Positions 32,541 to 42,908 are shown, numbered from the stretch's first letter. The stretch: DNA of 64,000 nt from Proales similis (GCA_019059635.1 JAGVRJ010000014.1:434001-498000), one strand, 5' to 3'. Notes: generated by a model from the sequence alone, not told the origin. Numbers and translations: made by a program.

Positions 32541-33297
32541 CTAAACGCGAAAAGTTTGCCCACAAAAGGTGGAAAGAACAGCCAGAGGCAACAAGTAAAC
32601 AAAGATCGGTCTCCTGATGCTCGTCTCTCCGCTAACTGTGTTCGAATCGGACTGCTGATAAATCGAAGAGACGGTCGAGACGCTCGTGGTAGTTGTGTTA
32701 CACAGCGAGGATGTTGTAGAGGTGATCACCGACAGCAAGTAGTTCGGAAAGCAGGGCCCGCCGGCGCCGTAGTAAAACACCGTTTCGTTTATTTGAATGT
32801 TTTCATTGTATCTGGCCACCCGTGTTTCATATTTGGTGAGACTCGGGTTGGAAACTAATTGAAAGCAAGCAAGCAGTCTGATGGAACCGAATCAGCCAAA
32901 TAGAGAGGCCAGCACTTACTCGGCGAGGTGACCATGAAAAATGTGAGCGTTCCGAGGAGCAAGAGAAATATGGCCAAGACAGCGAGAAACAAGTAAACTG
33001 GCGCGCCCCATTGGTCGCCCAGACAGCTGAACGGAACACACCGACATCCGTTGGTGCATGTGCACATGTGCAACTCGTCGACATCCGCCCTCTGCAAAAC
33101 AGGATTAGCAGCTTGAGCCAATTGAGCGAGTCTGTTGGACAAACCTGTGGAAAGCTCTTGTCTCGAATGAAAAACTGATGCTCCGGTGGCGACTCGGGCG
33201 TGTTCAATATCTTGTAGCTCGCCGACTCGTTTTGAAAGGCATTTCGTCCGGCGACCTTGATGGCGTTGCTGGGTGTCGCAACGTTATACACTTGCAT
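32541..33297 (-). CDS. Orphan membrane protein B of the tandem family
   Basis: 212 residues, three exons (33145-33297, 32920-33091, 32541-32854). Family not recognised, but clearly paralogous to A and C. Layout: a ~55-residue N-terminal region, a Cys-rich membrane-entry segment (CTCTNGCRCVPFSC), one helix (YLFLAVLAIFLLLLGTLTFF) ending at VTSP, and an ectodomain with NETV, the GGPCFPNYL motif and LCNTTTTSVSTV. The hydrophobic C-terminal tail (FVYLLPLAVLSTFCG) follows small residues suited to GPI attachment. Predicted topology: N-terminus inside, ectodomain outside, tethered at both ends. Its own TATA box lies at 33379-33386. Gene A starts only 144 bp downstream. Confidence 0.75.
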
Positions 33298-33378
33298 ATC
33301 AGCAAAACAGTTCTATTGTTGTTGTATGCGTGACAGCAGAAACCAAGTGAAACGGGCCTGCAGAGTAGGCAGCAGCAG

Positions 33379-33386
33379 CTTATAAA
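33379..33386 (-). promoter_or_regulatory. TATA box of orphan gene B
   Basis: TTTATAAG on the minus strand about 82 nt upstream of the gene B ATG, suggesting that B has its own promoter and is not only read through from C. Confidence 0.45.
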
Positions 33387-33608
33387 CAGCAGAGAATTAA
33401 TTTAAAAATGCGGAATTCCTCAATGTTTATCAACCTCAAAGTCATGGATCCTAACTTGTTTGGCCGTTGATTCCAACGAATGTCAATAAACATCTCAAGC
33501 AAGCACAATAAGACCGCCATCAACTGTTGTTTCATCCCATTCGTCTTTATTTCTTTTTTTTTTTCAATGCAATTTGAAAACGCGCGTAGGTGCGCACGCG
33601 TTTCGAGT

Positions 33609-34446
33609 TTACACACAAGCTGGAGTGAACATTAGGTTGAAAAACAAGAAGCCAAAGTGAAGAGGCAATTTAGACGCCGAGCTGGCTGCCACCTCCTCAC
33701 GGTTGAATTCGCGATCACTTTCATACACTGAGGTGCTGTTTTTGGTCTCGTTGCAGAGCGGGCCGAAAACGGCCGCATTGTAGGCTTCTATTAGCTCAGT
33801 GGGAAAACAGGGTGTCGGAACCTCGATGATTACTGTTCGGTTGCGCACACGGTTGTTTGTTCGCCTCAATGTTAGATACTTGAAAACCTCGTTGCTCACG
33901 ACTATTAATTGCAAACGCTAAATTTAGCCTGCTCTAATAAAAACAACAACTCGCTTACATGGTGATTTTAGAGCGAAGAATATCAGCAATCCGGTTAGCA
34001 GGAGTAAACTTAGAGCGCTCAGCAGCCAACACCACCAAGGAACCGAAGAAAAGCAGCTGCCAATTCGACCTAATTTGGTTTGCTGGCACGAGACACCAGC
34101 AAAAGAGACTTGAACGACGATTGCAAATGATTAGATTTTGGCTTGCATTTCTACTTGCTGGCTTGACGTCAACTACACTCGGCTCTGTTTGCGCAGGCAT
34201 CATTCGCACTTGAGGCAAAGGCTTCTGAACCGTTTGAATCGGCTGGGTTTGCGCTCGACGAAGGAGGCGAGGCCTACGAATGACCTTGAGGATGCGACCG
34301 GGCGGCTGCTGGCTTATTACTGGACCGAACTTTGGATTAACTGGTCCCATCTGTCCGATCGGCTTTATCGAACTTGGCGAGTTGACGATCGAGCTCAGAC
34401 GCTCATCTCCGCTGTTTACTCTGATTCTCACTGCCTCGGACTGCAT
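33609..34446 (-). CDS. Orphan membrane protein C of the tandem family
   Basis: 244 residues, three exons (34155-34446, 33959-34108, 33609-33901). The N-terminal region of ~95 residues is basic and Pro-rich (RRPRLLRRAQTQPIQTVQ). The Cys/Trp-rich membrane-entry segment is SCFSSVPWWCW, then a helix (LSALSLLLLTGLLIFFALK) ending at SP. The ectodomain has NRTVIIEVPTPCFP and LCNETKNSTSV, matching the spacing in A and B, and a hydrophobic C-terminus (LPLHFGFLFFNLMF) follows AASSAS, a good GPI-attachment context. The intron after the helix is phase 1 as in A and B; the first intron is phase 1 here but phase 0 in A and B. The upstream in-frame TTG is not a start; ATG 34446 is used. Confidence 0.72.
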
Positions 34447-35012
34447 TTCTCTCTTTCGCAATATTGCCTCTACCCGTCTGTTTCTCTTTAATCTGCTTAT
34501 CTTTTCTCAGCCATCACGAGTCTAACCAGACCATTTAGAACTCGGCTCTTGTTGCCTAGTCTCCGAGCTAATATTTTATTTTCAAATATTTGAGAAGCTT
34601 CTCATTTATCCACCAGAATATCCAAACGCTCCTGCTCTCCCTGTCGACTCTTTTTTATTTTCCCAGAGCCAAGACATCCAACATTCAAGTTTGCCTGCCA
34701 CTATTGCTGACTAATTCGCCCTTCTTTTGCAAGAATGCGAGAGAGAGAGAGAGAGAGGCGGGGAGTGTGTGTTGTTTGTGTGTATTGATTTAGAATTGCG
34801 TAGGTATTCAAGAACTCTTTGCTCGCTCTTGAGGTTTTTGGTTTTCTAAACGTCGCATTTACAGCAGCAGTCTTAAATGTAATAAACGAACGAGTGATGT
34901 AGAATAGAGCAGAGGCGGGTGAGCTGTGACACGAAAAGCAATTTACACAAACAAAGAGAGCATTTTCCCAAGAGCTGTTTAAGTGCCCGCAGGTTGGTAA
35001 ATAAGCAACAGC
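34447..35012. other. Spacer between orphan C and the small membrane protein
   Basis: CT-rich and GA-rich low-complexity sequence (GA run at 34739-34757, short TG run near 34770). No gene supported. Confidence 0.55.
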
Positions 35013-35456
35013 TCAATGGTTAAAAGTGACCGACTTTCGCGACAGCTGAGATTGCCTTGAAGTCTGAGGTTTATCGGGCGACAGCGGCGAATGGTTTTCG
35101 TCTTTGAGCAGCGGCTTGACCGGCTGGGCATCTGAGGCGAACGAGGCTCTGAGTATGCTCTTGGAAGGCTTTTTGCTTAAACTGTTTATGGCTCTTTGGC
35201 TATCGAATTCGAACTCTTGAAAGAAAACTGTTTGAGCTTTGCTCCGACTTGAGCCCGAACGACGCGCACGGCTGCTTGTTCTCTGGATTTTTCTGAAGCG
35301 GCGAAGAGTTATGAAGCAAATTATGAACATGTAGAACGTTGTACAGAAGAGAATTATGACGCAAATCACAAGGACGTTGAGAGTAGCCTGGGTGACGTTT
35401 TCACTCGACGGCCACCCGAACAAGCTGTTGTGGGTCTGACTGCTTGGAGTGGACAT
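35013..35456 (-). CDS. Small single-pass membrane protein with a C-terminal PP1-docking-like motif
   Basis: 147 residues, one exon, family not recognised. The N-terminal ~20 residues include an N-glycosylation sequon (NVTQ), then one helix (LNVLVICVIILFCTTFYMFI) followed by basic residues (RRFRKIQRTSSRARR). An N-out, C-in orientation without a cleaved signal peptide is therefore likely. The cytoplasmic part is Ser/Lys-rich with possible kinase sites and ends RKSVTFNH, where KSVTF fits the RVxF docking consensus for protein phosphatase 1. Overall layout resembles small channel-accessory subunits of the KCNE type, but I see no sequence match. It lies just upstream of the orphan cluster on the same strand without sharing its motifs. 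Confidence 0.6.
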   Translation of the reverse strand: MSTPSSQTHNSLFGWPSSENVTQATLNVLVICVIILFCTTFYMFIICFITLRRFRKIQRTSSRARRSGSSRSKAQTVFFQEFEFDSQRAINSLSKKPSKSILRASFASDAQPVKPLLKDENHSPLSPDKPQTSRQSQLSRKSVTFNH

Positions 35457-35776
35457 GACTGGGCCAAACTAAAAGTTATGCGCTTGCAGATTCTGAGCTC
35501 ATTGCGATGCGCTCAATTCGGGCGCCTTTGAAAATGATCTCTGTGGCAAAGCATTGGCTTCAATCAGTGACGTCCCGGAAACCGACTGTTTGCCACTAAA
35601 ACCACAATCCGATTGCGTTCGTGACAAATTTATTATTCATCAGTTTTTATTTTTTAACGTGCAAAGGGCCCAGAGAGGCGAGAAACCAGCAAATGAGAAT
35701 TTCCTCTAGTCGGCATGGTCAGGCAAAGATGGCGCCATGGCCTTGGTTGTTGTGCGCCGTTGCGGTACGAAACGGC
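35457..35776. other. Spacer before DBR1
   Basis: 320 bp with no supported gene; holds the DBR1 3'UTR (plus-strand TTTATT near 35644 gives AATAAA on the minus strand). Confidence 0.5.
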
Positions 35777-36967
35777 TCAGTCTGACTCGTCCAGAAGATT
35801 ATTATAAAGCTGGGTGGCACTCTTGGCAACCAGATCGCTTTTGCCGCGCTGCTCAAGCATTATTCGAATCGGGTCGCGAATACCAAGCATGTCGCAGATC
35901 AAAGTGGTCTGCTCGTTCAAGTAGACATCCTGAGTCTCTGCTGGCGCGTCGCTTTTATGCGCCGGCGCGGTCTGCTTAAAGTTGTTGGGAATCTCAAACG
36001 AATTGGCAAAGTCTTCTTTTAACTCGTCGAGCTCACTTTGACTAATAGTCAGCTTTTCTGCGGCTCCGATCGGCGCTTGCGGATAGCTGTGCACACTCAG
36101 CAGATGATCACTTTTCTTGAGTATGAGCAACCACTCCGGGTCAAGACTCAAGCATTTCGGCCCTTGGACGTCGGCGTCGATATCCAACACTTGAAGGAAG
36201 CGGCGTCTTGGCAGACATTTATCGAGCGCCAGAAACTTGGTCTCTTCGCCGCTGCTGTGTTTGTAAACGCAAGCGAACTTGGCGTGCAAATGAGCACTGA
36301 ACCAGTAGCGCGGTCGAAGGCTGTTTAGCAGCTGTTGATTCACAGGCGATCCCAGCGTGTCCGAGTCTATCTCCTCAGCCATGTAGGGTTTGAATCGCTT
36401 TAGCTGTTCATAGTCGCCGTGTTTGTACACTCCGCACGGCCAATCATGACTGACCACAATGTCCGGCTTTGAGGCCAGCTGGCTCAGGCGAAATACTTCG
36501 AAATTGCGCACGTGGTAGACAGAGTGCAACGAGCCGCTTGAGTAGGGCGCGAGCTCATAGTGACCTTTGTAATAATCGTTCGCCTTGTAGATGCCGCTCA
36601 GACCAGCGATTCGAAGGCCGCCGAATTGAATCACGTTCGCATAGCCCATGTAGTAGATGTTGGGCGCTACCCAGCCACCGTAGGGCAGCTCACTCAGGTA
36701 GTTGGCCGCCTCGTGGTTGCCGCCCACGAACAAGGTGAGCACCGGCGCTTGTTTGATGCCGGCGTAGTATTGCCAGAAATCGGCCATTTCCCGATACTTG
36801 TCGGGCACTGCCATGCTTCGCAGGTCATTCTGGTTGCGCACCGATTGGAAATCGCCGCATATGATCAACAAATCAACCTTTATTTGATTCTCTGCTTCCA
36901 AGTGCTCTAGTGTGGCATAAATCTTGTCCAGCTCTCCATGGCAACACCCTTCGACCGCTATTTTCAT
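35777..36967 (-). CDS. DBR1: Lariat debranching enzyme
   Basis: A 396-residue intronless metallophosphoesterase that cleaves the 2'-5' bond of excised intron lariats in the nucleus. Family blocks, in order: MKIAVEGCCHGELDKIY (metal-site Cys/His), LLIICGDFQSVRN, FVGGNHEA, GGWVAPNIYYMG, VVSHDWPCGVY, and the C-terminal metal site WFSAHLHAKF, then FLALDKCLPRR. The ~120 residues after the catalytic core are acidic and variable, as usual. All metal-binding positions seen in the family are kept. Its presence suits a genome rich in short introns. Confidence 0.96.
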   Translation of the reverse strand: MKIAVEGCCHGELDKIYATLEHLEAENQIKVDLLIICGDFQSVRNQNDLRSMAVPDKYREMADFWQYYAGIKQAPVLTLFVGGNHEAANYLSELPYGGWVAPNIYYMGYANVIQFGGLRIAGLSGIYKANDYYKGHYELAPYSSGSLHSVYHVRNFEVFRLSQLASKPDIVVSHDWPCGVYKHGDYEQLKRFKPYMAEEIDSDTLGSPVNQQLLNSLRPRYWFSAHLHAKFACVYKHSSGEETKFLALDKCLPRRRFLQVLDIDADVQGPKCLSLDPEWLLILKKSDHLLSVHSYPQAPIGAAEKLTISQSELDELKEDFANSFEIPNNFKQTAPAHKSDAPAETQDVYLNEQTTLICDMLGIRDPIRIMLEQRGKSDLVAKSATQLYNNLLDESD

Positions 36968-37790
36968 TCTCTGTACACAACTTCGGGCCTATTTATATTT
37001 CACAATCAGAACCAGTTTCAATCGGCCGCTATTTTCTTATCAACTCGCCCTCCGTCTCAATTCATATTCGAGCGACTAACTCAGTCGCTTTACGTTTAAC
37101 TACCTCAACTTCAATTGGTTCGAGCGCGCGATCGGACTCGAATTTAGTCCTCATCCGGCTCATTTCCTCAGAAATGGGCGTTTGAATGTTCTTTTTTCTT
37201 TGTCTTGGTTAGGTGGGTAGAAGAAAAACTAGAAGAGAGTGTTGCCGATCGTTTGAAGAGAATCCTTTTCAAAAGTTCGATAGAAACGATTCTTTGGTTC
37301 ATGGGCTCTACAGCCAGCCTCGATTCGCTCCTTGCTCGTTCTATTTCATAAGTTGCTTCTTTTTCTTTGCATATTTGCTGCTCACTCGAGTCTCGATTCC
37401 TCGCTTCTTATTTTTTCACTCAAAAAGGTAACGAATTTGTCGCTCTGTTTCTTTATTTCACTTTGCGACACGTTTCGCCTCCATAATTATGAGCAATAGC
37501 CGAATTTGAGGCATAATTCAACGCTGCTCCATCATACTTCTAAATTGCTATTTTATTCTTCGCCAGACTTGACGCGTCAACTGTGACTAGGTGCTCGCTC
37601 AAGCATCTCGTTTCTCTTCAACTTTTCTCCGCGCTCCAGCCGTCTTTTCTAAGATTGCTAAAACACTTTGAGTTTTCCAATTTGAAATCGATCCAGCATC
37701 TCTTGTTCATCTTTTTGAGCTCAACCCTTCCAACATTCAAATTTTGGCGCTGGCCAAACCGACCTGATTGATGTTGATTCTTATTTTAGA
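36968..37790. other. Divergent promoter region between DBR1 and the TGN38 homologue
   Basis: About 820 bp, AT-rich, with no supported coding frame. Two head-to-head promoters are expected. No clear TATA box was picked out. Confidence 0.5.
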
Positions 37791-39595
37791 ATGAAAACGT
37801 TCACTCGTGTCCTCTGTCTTTCTTTATTAATTTCATTGAGCATTTCACTTCCAATCAATGAGAAAGAGGACGCTCTTGTGCACAAGAAGGATCCCGCGTT
37901 TGAAGCAGTCCCGGCAAATAAAGAGCTGCAATTAGCCCCAAATCTGCCTGATGTAGACCAACCTAGTGTGGGCGAGACGGGGCCAGATCCTGCCAAGGAA
38001 GATGAGCCCAGCGCCGACACGATCGTCAGCAACAACTCAACAGCAGACGCTCAAAACTCAGAGAAGCAGCCAGATTCTGAAAAGGAAAATGAGCCCAGCG
38101 CCGACACACTCCTAAGCAGCAACTCGACAGCAGACGCGCTTGGTCAAAATTTAACACAGACGAACGATTCTCAGATCCCTCAAGATAAAGCAGCCGAAAA
38201 ATCTCAGGCGACAAATGACCAAGCCGAACCATCAAACCTGTCATCTAACAATCAAACAAGCAATCTCACCGGCTCTGACAGTGAGAAGAGTGAGTCAAGT
38301 GGGAAAGAGGGATTAAACTCGACTCTTGAAAAGCCAGCAGCTCGAATGGACCCTCAATTACCAGAGGATGTTAAGCTTGACTCGAACGACTCTCGGGCAC
38401 AAGAGGCCGGATCAGAAGACTCAGAGACCAAGCTCGAGAATAATGAGAAGGCGAATAAGAACGATGAAGCAAATCAAGAAGCAAATGACCAAGATGAGAA
38501 CGGAGACGAGCAAGATGATGAACCGGTCCAGCCAAAGCCAGTGAACAATCAGGAAGCGAAAGAAGAGGAGAAAGATAACGGCCAATCAAACGAAATTGAT
38601 AATCAACAAGTAGATCAGAACCAGAAAAAACCTGATGCGGGTGCCCAAGATTATGAGCAAGATGATAATGATGACATGGACGATGCAATCGACTCAAACG
38701 AAAATGACCAAGACTTTCCGTTCAACCGAGGTATGTCCGACTCGCAGCCATTTGCAGCCCAAAGAATAAACATTCTTGCGTGCAGAAAATGCCCAACTCG
38801 AAGAAAAGTTTAGAGACTCAAATGCAAACCACAGAATGGACATGATTGGTAGGTGAATGAGACGATTGTCCATTTTAACTCAGGTTGATGATGCCGCTTG
38901 TAGCTGATGAGCAGATTAGACAACACATCGCCAACATTGAGGCATTCGAGAGCGACGAAAAATCGAGCTACAGCTTTTTGACATTTTTCATGATCTTGTC
39001 CGTAATCTGCGTCAGCTTCTACGTCCTCTACCATCGCCGCAGTAAAGTAAGTTGAGCGTATTTGCCAATTTTCGACTAATCCAACCCGACCCAGCAAGAG
39101 TTGAAGAATGAATGAATTGTTAAACGCTAATCCCGCTAGACTCAGTCCTCTAAGGGCAATCGTCTGTTAACAGTCACTAGATTCATCTGTTAACAGAACA
39201 CTAGATCTCCCTTGATTTCAAGTGAAATCTCGCTCCGTCAGGCTATTAATTAAACGTTTGAAATTCAAGGCAAGACGGGCGGTTGTGATCGAGAGGCGCC
39301 GTTGGTTTTAACCATTAACCAATCGGGCATGTTTTGAGGCACATATTGATTTGCTTGCTATTGCCGCCCTAGCACCTTGCTCAGTTCTTTGTTGAGTGCA
39401 ATTTTAAGCTTCAATGCGTTTAGCAGTTGGTCATCTCGATCATATTTTTAAATGCCTCCTCTGTTGGTTCTCAATTGTTTTCTAATAACTTGCCTCGATC
39501 AGCTTCTCGCCATGGTGCTCGAAGGAAAGCGACCGCGACGATACACTCGTCTCAGGAACGTCGAAGAAGCAATGCCTGGACTCAGAGCCGACTGA
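37791..39595 (+). CDS. TGOLN2: Trans-Golgi network integral membrane protein (TGN38/TGOLN2 homologue)
   Basis: 412 residues, exons 37791-38730, 38786-38848, 38904-39046, 39503-39595. A signal peptide (MKTFTRVLCLSLLISLSIS) is followed by a very long acidic, Ser/Asn-rich luminal domain with many N-glycosylation sites and a partial tandem repeat (EPSADTIVSNNSTADA / EPSADTLLSSNSTADA). Next comes one helix (FLTFFMILSVICVSFYVLY) and a short tail. The tail, KLLAMVLEGKRPRRYTRL, aligns with the TGN38 tail at the invariant VLEGKR and keeps a YxxPhi sorting signal (YTRL). It should cycle between the trans-Golgi network and the surface. The last intron (456 nt) is much longer than the others. Assignment rests on the VLEGKR tail, since luminal parts of this family do not align. 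Confidence 0.85.
39164..39206. repeat. Duplicated palindromic element inside the TGN38-homologue last intron
   Basis: The palindrome CTGTTAACAG occurs at 39164-39173 and 39187-39196, each followed within 2-3 nt by ACTAGAT. The unit is thus duplicated with a 23-bp period in the only long intron seen. Confidence 0.7.
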
Positions 39596-40084
39596 TGCCT
39601 ATTTATTCGCTTACTTTGGCCGTTATTTTTTTCCTCCGACTAGTTTTACGAAATATTTTCTTTCAGATTATTTATTAAAATAAATTTGACAATCGCCCTC
39701 AGATCTCATAATCTGTAACGATCCTCGAATTCGACCATGGACCTACAGCCAAGCAAACAGAGGCGAGTCTGGTGCTCGGCCGCTGGTCGGATCGATTTCT
39801 CTCGTTTCAATTTCTCATCACCGAGCGAATGATGCGCTTCAAAATGCAAACACGAGGCTTAAATAAGTGGAAACGGTGCGAACAATCTTCCGTGCCCTAA
39901 CTGCAGATGGCTTTTGTCATGACGATCATAATTTCTCAATATCGGAGCAACTACGTGCTCTAATTTGCGTTCAATTTCACACACACCCCCCGATCTTTGA
40001 CCCGAATTTATCGTATCCGAGCGTGTACACGAATCGGTTCGGAACCGATTGCGATCTGGATTTTGTCTCAACATTGAAGCAACT
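39596..40084. other. Spacer between TGN38 homologue and dioxygenase gene
   Basis: Holds an AATAAA near 39679-39684 for the TGN38 homologue. The right end carries a perfect dyad (40032-40050) just before the dioxygenase ATG. No gene seen. Confidence 0.5.
40032..40050. promoter_or_regulatory. Perfect 9-bp inverted repeat in the 5' flank of the dioxygenase gene
   Basis: AATCGGTTC-G-GAACCGATT, 35 nt upstream of ATG 40085. It could form a hairpin in the leader or be a dimeric factor site. Confidence 0.5.
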
Positions 40085-41797
40085 ATGCTGGTGAATGTAA
40101 CTTCTCGTCTGCTGAAGCGAGCGGCCATTTGCTCGTCGTTAAACATTGCCAAACGTCGGCTGAATGTAATCGCGTTGCATAACTTAGGAGACGAACTCGA
40201 GCTTGTGGTTGATAACGGAAGTGCCCGCTCTGTGCTAAGGTTTGCTGGCCTTTTCCATTCAAAAATGAAATGAGCTTGAAAAATGTGCGACCTAATGAAT
40301 GATGGTAATGAAGGTTCGACGCTCATTGGCTCCGATTTAACTGTGAGTCTGATCTGAGTCGACAGAGTGGCACTGGACAACGAACCATCGAGTTGGAGAG
40401 CGTTCCGCTTGACCTTGAGATAAGATGCGCCAAAATACTTGACAATGAACTGATCATAGACTGGAACGAAGATGCCGATCAGCCATTCACAAAAATCCCA
40501 CTTGCCAAGCTGCAAAAGCAAAAGCAAATGGAAAGTTGGCGCCACACTGGCAAATATTCTCGATTTGACAGCACTCAGGTTTGCGCCGGGCCGACCCAAT
40601 TATACGAAGGCGAGAACTTTTTAACTCTGATGCAATAGAATATGAGGCACTTTGACTATGCGGAATTGACCAAGAACGGCCGTGATGACTCACTCATTTA
40701 CGAGTAATTCTTTATTCTACGCTCTCACAAACCCTCAATTTCACCCATCACCGACTATCAGATGGCTCAAGCACATGGCAATCTTTGGCTACTGTGTTGT
40801 GACCGGCGCCGGTCGTCAGCCAAACCAGGTCGAGCAGCTGGCAAACTTGATCGGCCCTGTGCAAGAAACGATCTATGGACGCTTGTTTGACGTCAAAGTC
40901 GACTTGAACCCGATCAACATTGCCTATTCAAGCGAGCCGATCGGATTTCACATTGACCTCGCGTATTACGAGTCGCCGCCAGGGCTTCAGTTCCTCCACT
41001 GCGTCAAGTAATTGCCTCTGACCAGACTAATGTAGAAAAGAGGATCGAGCGGCAAGTTCTTACAGATTCGACCAGAACATCAAAGGCGGAGAGTCGATAT
41101 TACTTGACGGCTTCGCCGCCGCCGAGCAGTTTCGTCTCCAAGAGCCGGATGCCTTTTGTGCGCTCACACGGCTGCCCGCCACATTTCAGAAGATCCACTA
41201 CAGCCGTTCGAGGCCTGTCCATATGATCTACCGCCGTCCTCACATTGTGGTCAACAGAAGAGGAGAGGTTCGGTGTGCCGCTATTGTGTCTGAGAAATCA
41301 TTAATCTTATTGCGTCTCTAGATCACTGGTCTGAACTGGGCACCACCTTTCGAAGGGCCTTTATCGCATCTCAACAAGGTCAGCCTCGATTGCTCTGTAT
41401 AGCTGTCGTCGACAAATTTGTCTCATTAAACTTAAAGGAAGAGACAAGGACCTATTACAGGAGCTATTTGAAATTTGCCCGTTTCCTCAACCAGAACGAA
41501 AAAATCGTAAGTGGGAAAAGGTCTCGGCTAGACAGAAGCCAGCGTCAAACCCAACCAACCCAATTCTAATTTAAGGTCGAGTATCGCCTGAGAGAAGGGG
41601 AAGTGCTATGCTTTAACAATCGACGCATATTGCACGGCCGAAAAGGCTTCGAGGCGAGCAGCGGCGAGAGGCATCTAAAAGGCTGCTACTTGAACATAGA
41701 CGAGTTCAAGAGCGAGCTGTTTGCCCTGCGTCATAAACTAAACAGAACAGACGCGGAGCTAGATTTTCTTATCGTCGGCAATCAGGACTGCTTTTAA
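40085..41797 (+). CDS. BBOX1-like: Gamma-butyrobetaine/trimethyllysine dioxygenase-family enzyme
   Basis: 426 residues in eight exons (40085-40239, 40314-40578, 40639-40703, 40762-41007, 41066-41267, 41322-41378, 41438-41506, 41576-41797). An Fe(II)/2-oxoglutarate oxygenase of carnitine synthesis by family. The iron triad is present: HID in GFHIDLAYYE and the distal His in RRILHGRKGFEA. ETIYGRLFDVK, GLQFLHCV and GGESILLDGFAAAEQF are conserved. The N-terminal DUF971-type domain keeps HWLRFNC but has lost the CxCxxC zinc ligands of BBOX1. The first ~25 residues (MLVNVTSRLLKRAAICSS) are Arg-rich and resemble a mitochondrial presequence, as in TMLHE. Whether it acts on gamma-butyrobetaine, trimethyllysine or something else is open. 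Confidence 0.85.
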
Positions 41798-42310
41798 TAA
41801 TCGCCACAATTTGCTCTTGCATCCATCTTACATCACATTTGGTGCTCGTTGATCGCGTCGTCTAGACACAATTAAATATCAAACAGAAATGAACTTTAAC
41901 TGCGGCCGCCTCTGTTCTCTCTCTCTCCGATTTTTTCTTCCATTTTTTTATTTATTCCTTTAGCGCCAAGCGACCCAACAGGCTAAAAGAGATAATTACC
42001 AACGCGGCTAGAGCGTCATCTCAAGCGCATTCTCTGCATCGGCGTATGCCTGCGCGTGAGTGTATGTCGCCCCTGCTGGGCTTAATTGTTCCATTAGGTA
42101 TTTGAGTGAACGTTGTTTAGATCGATTCAAGAATAACTTGAAAGCGCCATACATGCGGCTCAGTGTTTAGATAATCGTGATCCTAATAATAAAAAGATAT
42201 TAAGCAACAGAGAACAAGACTTGCTAAATTTGGCGTTACAGCAAGCTAACAGAAGAGAGGCCCAAGCGAGAGCAGCCGAGCGCCAGAGGGATTTACGAAC
42301 ACAGACAACA

Positions 42311-42350
42311 GAGAGAGAGAGAGAGAGAGGGGGGAAGGAGAGAGAGAGAG
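42311..42350. repeat. GA microsatellite (interrupted)
   Basis: Two (GA)n runs separated by GGGGGGAAGG. Confidence 0.9.
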
Positions 42351-42871
42351 CAGAATGAGAGGAAGACTATGGAAATGAAACGATGGTTGAGCGCAACAGC
42401 CAAGGGAATAGAAAGGAAAAGCAACAACTAAAACAATAACAACATCAATTGAGTGCTATACAGCTGTAGAATGCAATGAGCAAATCGAGCGTCTTAAAAC
42501 TGGTTAACGCTGCTCCTATTAGGTAATCATGTGGAAAAGATGGTTTGTTTCTTGCACGTTTTTTCTTCTTGCATGTTTGTTTATTGAGCGCGTTAGGCCG
42601 GCAGCATCGAGCTCGATTGGGCCCCAAAAAGGCGAAGATTGAGGTGAACAAGAAACGGCGGCAGGCGAACGCACATCAAATCGAATAGCGCTCATAAAAC
42701 TATTAGCTCTTGGCTCAAGGTCTTGATAATTGAACTTTATTTATGCGATACCGTGCGGGCGCCACGATATCCTGCAAAATGCTGTAATCAGATTACGCTT
42801 GAGCAAATAAATTAGACGAGCGAGGTAGCGCCCAACTTGCTTTCCACAGAGTTTAGGCACCGATTCAGAGC

Positions 42872-42908
42872 GATGGATGGATGGATGGATGCCTCAGCTA
42901 AATCGATC

